64,000 nucleotides of DNA from Streptomyces sp. SLBN-31 (GTDB lineage Bacteria; Actinomycetota; Actinomycetes; Streptomycetales; Streptomycetaceae), in the NCBI RefSeq assembly GCF_006715395.1, contig NZ_VFNC01000002.1:2542001-2606000 (forward strand). The letters are read 5' to 3'. The notes under the pieces are model-generated. The model searched no databases, had not been told where the DNA came from, and saw nothing but the letters and a program-made list of their open reading frames with translations. The position numbers and the translations under genes were made by a program. Below, piece by piece: positions 60,249-64,000 of the stretch (positions within the stretch are counted from its first letter, which is position 1; every line of letters begins with the position of its first letter).

Positions 60249-60605
60249 TCAGCTGAAGGAGTCGCCGCAGGCGCAGGAACCCGTCGCGTTCGGGTTGTCG
60301 ATCGTGAAGCCCTGCTTCTCGATGGTGTCGACGAAATCGATGGACGCGCCGCCCAGGTACGGGGCGCTCATCCGGTCGGTGACGACCTTGACGCCGTCGA
60401 AGTCCTTGACGACGTCGCCGTCGAGGGACCGCTCGTCGAAGAACAGCTGGTAACGCAGGCCTGAGCAGCCACCGGGCTGAACGGCGACGCGCAGGGCCAG
60501 GTCGTCACGGCCTTCCTGGTCGAGCAGGGCCTTGACCTTCGCCGCGGCGGCGTCGGACAGGATGATGCCGTCGGTGACGGTGCCGGTCTCGTCCGATACG
60601 GACAT
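60249..60605 (-). CDS. erpA: A-type iron-sulfur carrier (HesB/ErpA family)
   Basis: A 118-residue scaffold/carrier protein that delivers Fe-S clusters to target apoproteins. The three conserved Cys are Cys47 (QPGGCSGLRY) and the C-terminal CAC pair (GSCACGDSFS). ATG start (MSVSDETGTVTDG). It lies divergent to nadA, a [4Fe-4S] enzyme. M. tuberculosis Rv2204c is the syntenic homologue. Confidence 0.93.
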   Translation of the reverse strand: MSVSDETGTVTDGIILSDAAAAKVKALLDQEGRDDLALRVAVQPGGCSGLRYQLFFDERSLDGDVVKDFDGVKVVTDRMSAPYLGGASIDFVDTIEKQGFTIDNPNATGSCACGDSFS

Positions 60606-60901
60606 CTACATCTCTCCCGGGTTGTACGGAGACTGCTTGCCGACGGTGTCAACCGCCGGGGCCGCGGATTCATTCCGGGCCGAGCGACTACTTCGTTTTC
60701 GCCCTGTCCTTTCATGCTCGCACACCCGCGAGGAAGCGAACAGCGACCCGAAGTCCCCGCGCCGTTGTGGCACCGGGATTCATGTCACATCGACGCAATG
60801 ACCATCGTCAAAGTGACGTGAACCGGGTTATGATAGATAGCGTCAGTTCGACGAAAAGCACTCCCGCAGAGAACATCCGCAGAACAGAAAGGGTGCGTGT
60901 C
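60606..60901. other. Intergenic region erpA / nadA
   Basis: 296 nt with divergent promoters. TATGAT (60829-60834) is a good -10 candidate for nadA, with a weak -35 (CGTCAA) at 60806-60811. No structured RNA or operator was identified. Confidence 0.45.
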
Positions 60902-62086
60902 GTGACCACCGCCCAGACCCCGGAGCTCGACGTACAGCCGACTCCGCTCGCCCTGCTGCTCCTCGGCCGTGAGGCCGACCCGAGGAGCGAGCGGGGCGTC
61001 GAGTGCCCCGGCGACCTCCCCTCGCCCTCCGACCCCGACCTGGTGGAGCGCGCCCGCGCGGCCAAGGAGAAGCTCGGCGACAAGGTCTTCGTGCTCGGCC
61101 ACCACTACCAGCGCGACGAGGTCATCCAGTTCGCGGACGTCACGGGCGACTCCTTCAAGCTGGCCCGGGACGCGGCCGCCCGCCCGGAGGCCGAGTACAT
61201 CGTCTTCTGCGGTGTGCACTTCATGGCCGAGTCGGCCGACATCCTGACCTCCGACGACCAGAAGGTGGTCCTGCCCGACCTCGCGGCCGGCTGCTCGATG
61301 GCCGACATGGCGACCGCCGAGCAGGTCGCCGAGTGCTGGGACGTGCTGACCGAGGCCGGCGTCGCCGAGCAGGTCGTACCGGTGTCGTACATGAACTCCT
61401 CCGCGGACATCAAGGCGTTCACCGGCAGGCACGGCGGCACGATCTGCACCTCCTCCAACGCCCAGCGGGCCCTGGAGTGGGCCTTCCAGCAGGGCGAGAA
61501 GGTCCTGTTCCTGCCCGACCAGCACCTGGGCCGCAACACCGCCGTCCGGGACATGGGCATGTCCCTGGACGACTGCGTCGTCTACAACCCGCACAAGCCG
61601 AACGGCGGGCTGACCGCCGAGGAGCTGCGCGCCGCGAAGATGATCCTGTGGCGCGGGCACTGCTCGGTGCACGGCCGGTTCTCGCTGGACTCGGTGAACG
61701 ACGTGCGCGAGCGCATCCCGGGCGTGAACGTCCTGGTGCACCCGGAGTGCCGGCACGAGGTCGTCGCCGCCGCCGACTTCGTCGGTTCGACGGAGTACAT
61801 CATCAAGGCGCTGGAGGCCGCCCCGGCCGGTTCCAAGTGGGCCATCGGCACGGAGCTGAACCTGGTCCGCCGCCTCGCGAACCGTTTCGCCCCCGAGGGC
61901 AAGGAGATCGTCTTCCTCGACAGGACGGTCTGCTTCTGCTCGACCATGAACCGCATCGACCTCCCCCACCTGGTCTGGACCCTGGAGTCCCTGGCCGAGG
62001 GCAAGCTGGTCAACCGGATCGAGGTCGACAAGGAGACCGAGAAGTTCGCGAAGCTGGCGCTGGAGCGGATGCTGGCGCTGCCGTAG
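60902..62086 (+). CDS. nadA: Quinolinate synthase
   Basis: A 394-residue [4Fe-4S] enzyme condensing iminoaspartate with DHAP to quinolinate for NAD synthesis. Cluster Cys are in VFCGVHF, HPECRHEV and CFCSTMNRID; VLGHHYQRDEV and SYMNSSADIKAF are family motifs. GTG (MTTAQTPELD) is chosen; a GTG three codons earlier is possible. The genes for the L-aspartate oxidase and NadC are not in the window. Confidence 0.95.
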   Translation: MTTAQTPELDVQPTPLALLLLGREADPRSERGVECPGDLPSPSDPDLVERARAAKEKLGDKVFVLGHHYQRDEVIQFADVTGDSFKLARDAAARPEAEYIVFCGVHFMAESADILTSDDQKVVLPDLAAGCSMADMATAEQVAECWDVLTEAGVAEQVVPVSYMNSSADIKAFTGRHGGTICTSSNAQRALEWAFQQGEKVLFLPDQHLGRNTAVRDMGMSLDDCVVYNPHKPNGGLTAEELRAAKMILWRGHCSVHGRFSLDSVNDVRERIPGVNVLVHPECRHEVVAAADFVGSTEYIIKALEAAPAGSKWAIGTELNLVRRLANRFAPEGKEIVFLDRTVCFCSTMNRIDLPHLVWTLESLAEGKLVNRIEVDKETEKFAKLALERMLALP

Positions 62087-62101
62087 AAAGCACCTTCCGT
62101 G

Positions 62102-64000
62102 TCACCCCGAGACGGGCTTCCGCTCGGGGTGCGCGGGGTCGAGGGTGACGAGGGTGCCGTCGGGGGTCGACACCAGCAGGGCGCCCCGGTGCGGGACCGG
62201 GTCAGCGAGCAAGCCGCTCATGCTGTTCACTCGGCCCGCACGCGGGTACGACTCCCACAGCAGCGTCCCCGCGCGGGCGTCCAGGGCGGCGACCCGTCCG
62301 CTGGCGCTGGCGACGAACAGGCTGCGGCGCCCGTCGAAGGTCGGCCGACCCGGCTGCTCCAGCGTCGTCGCGGTGCTCCACAGGGGCTTGCCGGTCAGCG
62401 GCGAGACGGCCGCCAGCCGGCCGTTGGAGGTGACGAAGCACAGCACCCCCTGCGCCAGACCGACGTCCCCGTCCTGCTGCTGGGTCAGTTCGACGGTACG
62501 GGACCGGCCTCCTGCGGGGTCGATCAGCACCACCCGGACGAAGGCGTTGTCCTCCGTGTTCGGATCGGAGCTGCGCCGTTCGACGAACACCGGGCGTCCG
62601 TCCAGCGTCCCGGCGTAGGCCGCGGTGACCGAGAGTCCGGAACCGAGCCGTCGTAGCCCGCCGTCGGCGGGGTCGAGGGCGAACAGCCGCCGCTGGGCGC
62701 CGGACGGGGTGTGGTAGTCGACGCAGTCCGTGAAGGCCCGGTCCCCGTCGAGGACGAACGTGCAGTTGTAGCCGGAGGGCAGCGGCATGCTCCACCGTGC
62801 GGCGCCGTCCCGCGGGGAGCGGGCGGTGACGCCGGAGCCGTCCGGGACGAGGACCAGGCCGCCGACGAGTGCCGTGTCGACGGACTGGTTCGGCACCTGC
62901 CTGGACCACAGCCGCCTGCCGCTGTCCGCGGCGAGGGCGGCGACGGTGATCGTCTCGTCGTCGCCGGCGGCGTTCCCGATGGTCTCCCGCACGAGCAGCA
63001 CGCCGTCGCGCACGCCGAGGACCCGGGCCCCGTAGCGGTCGAGCGGGGTGTTCCCGGGCCGGGCCGCGGCCCGCCAGAGGGTGCGGCCGGTCGCGGCGTC
63101 CAGGCGGACCGGCAGGGCGTTCTGACCCGCGCAGTAGAAGGACGTACCGCCAGGCACACACGTCGGATGCGGCCCGGAGCCGAAGCCGCTCATCTCCGGC
63201 GCTCGGCTCTTCTTCACTCCCTGGGCGGCGTCCGCGTACACGGTCGTGCGCCAGGGCCGCCAGCCGGCCGGGTAGGCGGCCCAGCGGGTGGCGGAGGGAC
63301 TGGGCGAGGCACCCTCCTGGACCGTGCCGCCGCCCCCCTTGAACGGTCCCAGCAGATAGGCGGTGAGCGCGACAGCCAGTACACCGGCCACCGCGACCGG
63401 CACCCGCAGCCGGCGGTTGCCGGCACTCCGCGAGCGCGGCGCGGCCTGCGCCTCGACGGGAGGCGCGGAGCCGGTTTCCGGCGGCAGCGTCGGCTGCGGA
63501 TCCGGCCTGCGATGGGGCACCGTGGGCATCTCGCCCGGCGCCACCTCCGGCAGGGCGGTGGTGAAGGCGTGGGAGAGCTCGTCCAGTCCGGGGCGGTCGC
63601 CCGGCTCCTTGACCAGACAGCGGGAGACGACCTCGCGCAGCGGCGGGGATACGTCGTCCAGCGCCGGCTCCTCGCTCATCACGCGGTACGCCGTCAGATA
63701 GGGGCTGTCGGTGTCGAAGGGGCCGCGGCCGGTGGCGGCGAACACCACGAGGGAGCCGAGCGAGAAGACGTCCGATGCCGGTCCCACCGAGCGCGCGTCC
63801 GAGAGCTGTTCGGGGGACATGAAGGGCGGGGTGCCCATCATGTGCCCGGTCTCGGTCAGTGTCTGGTTCTCCGCCGCGCGCGAGATGCCGAAGTCGATGA
63901 CCCGGGGGCCGTCCTCGGCCATCAGAACGTTGGCCGGTTTCAGATCGCGGTGCACGACCCCGGTGCGGTGGATGTCGCGCAGCGCCTCCACCAGTCCGAG
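62102..64000 (-). CDS. Ser/Thr protein kinase with PQQ-like repeat domain, N-terminus cut by window edge
   Basis: A gene truncated at the right edge; the visible 633 or so residues begin in the kinase domain. HRDLKPANVL, DFGISRAAENQ and PPFMSPEQLS mark the catalytic core. A linker of PPETG/SR-rich sequence leads to one membrane helix (VPVAVAGVLAVALTAYLLG) and an extracytoplasmic domain with repeated PQQ/WD-like motifs (LDAATGRTLWR, LAADSGRRLWSR, LDARAGTLLWES), a beta-propeller expected to sense a ligand. It converges on nadA with 15 nt between stops. Confidence 0.9.
   Translation of the reverse strand, partial: LGLVEALRDIHRTGVVHRDLKPANVLMAEDGPRVIDFGISRAAENQTLTETGHMMGTPPFMSPEQLSDARSVGPASDVFSLGSLVVFAATGRGPFDTDSPYLTAYRVMSEEPALDDVSPPLREVVSRCLVKEPGDRPGLDELSHAFTTALPEVAPGEMPTVPHRRPDPQPTLPPETGSAPPVEAQAAPRSRSAGNRRLRVPVAVAGVLAVALTAYLLGPFKGGGGTVQEGASPSPSATRWAAYPAGWRPWRTTVYADAAQGVKKSRAPEMSGFGSGPHPTCVPGGTSFYCAGQNALPVRLDAATGRTLWRAAARPGNTPLDRYGARVLGVRDGVLLVRETIGNAAGDDETITVAALAADSGRRLWSRQVPNQSVDTALVGGLVLVPDGSGVTARSPRDGAARWSMPLPSGYNCTFVLDGDRAFTDCVDYHTPSGAQRRLFALDPADGGLRRLGSGLSVTAAYAGTLDGRPVFVERRSSDPNTEDNAFVRVVLIDPAGGRSRTVELTQQQDGDVGLAQGVLCFVTSNGRLAAVSPLTGKPLWSTATTLEQPGRPTFDGRRSLFVASASGRVAALDARAGTLLWESYPRAGRVNSMSGLLADPVPHRGALLVSTPDGTLVTLDPAHPERKPVSG

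Overview
The window is high-GC actinobacterial chromosome, almost certainly from a Streptomyces close to S. coelicolor/S. lividans. The evidence is a strong third-position GC bias, many GTG/TTG starts, a tryptophan attenuator with three Trp codons, an actinobacterial SAM-IV riboswitch, the glkA locus with its SCO2127-type neighbour, the MacRS two-component pair and the cta/qcr respiratory genes. I see no insertion sequence, phage, CRISPR array, tRNA or rRNA. It reads as core chromosome, and its gene order also recalls the M. tuberculosis Rv2172c-Rv2204c segment.

Left part (1-13 kb): a truncated membrane protein, metF, thiE, an Rv2175c-type DNA-binding protein and an FAD reductase, all on the minus strand. 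A TPP riboswitch then drives thiO-thiS-thiG on the plus strand, followed by a PASTA Ser/Thr kinase, endonuclease IV, a His-rich DUF4396 membrane protein behind a CsoR-like operator, a sulfite-oxidase-fold protein and the bfr/bfd iron-storage pair with an iron box.

Central metabolism and regulation (11.5-28 kb): class II DAHP synthase faces a trp-attenuated TrpE-TrpG fusion. Then come a D-2-hydroxyacid dehydrogenase, pfkA with a Crp-like site, macRS, a PlsC acyltransferase, an esterase, an ECF sigma factor with its linked membrane protein, an exo/endonuclease-fold protein, glkA with its SCO2127-type partner, an ArsA-like ATPase, an SRPBCC protein and a metallophosphoesterase.

Envelope section (28-43 kb): acyl-CoA synthetase, Tat-exported cholesterol oxidase, two glycosyltransferases, a PadR/MATE divergent pair, a lipoprotein metalloprotease, two NlpC/P60 hydrolases, a NYN-domain protein, a rhomboid protease and a stand-alone RAM-domain protein.

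Respiration, sulfur and Fe-S section (43-64 kb): a SufS-like enzyme under a SAM-IV riboswitch, trpD, ctaE-qcrCAB and ctaCDF (the bc1-aa3 branch, with a pseudo-receiver and an L,D-transpeptidase inserted between), a cysteine desulfurase-TusA fusion, an adenosine-kinase-like PfkB protein, an A-type Fe-S carrier, nadA and a second, truncated Ser/Thr kinase. Several genes here make, move or use sulfur and Fe-S clusters, and the respiratory genes form polycistronic minus-strand units with 4-nt ATGA/GTGA overlaps.
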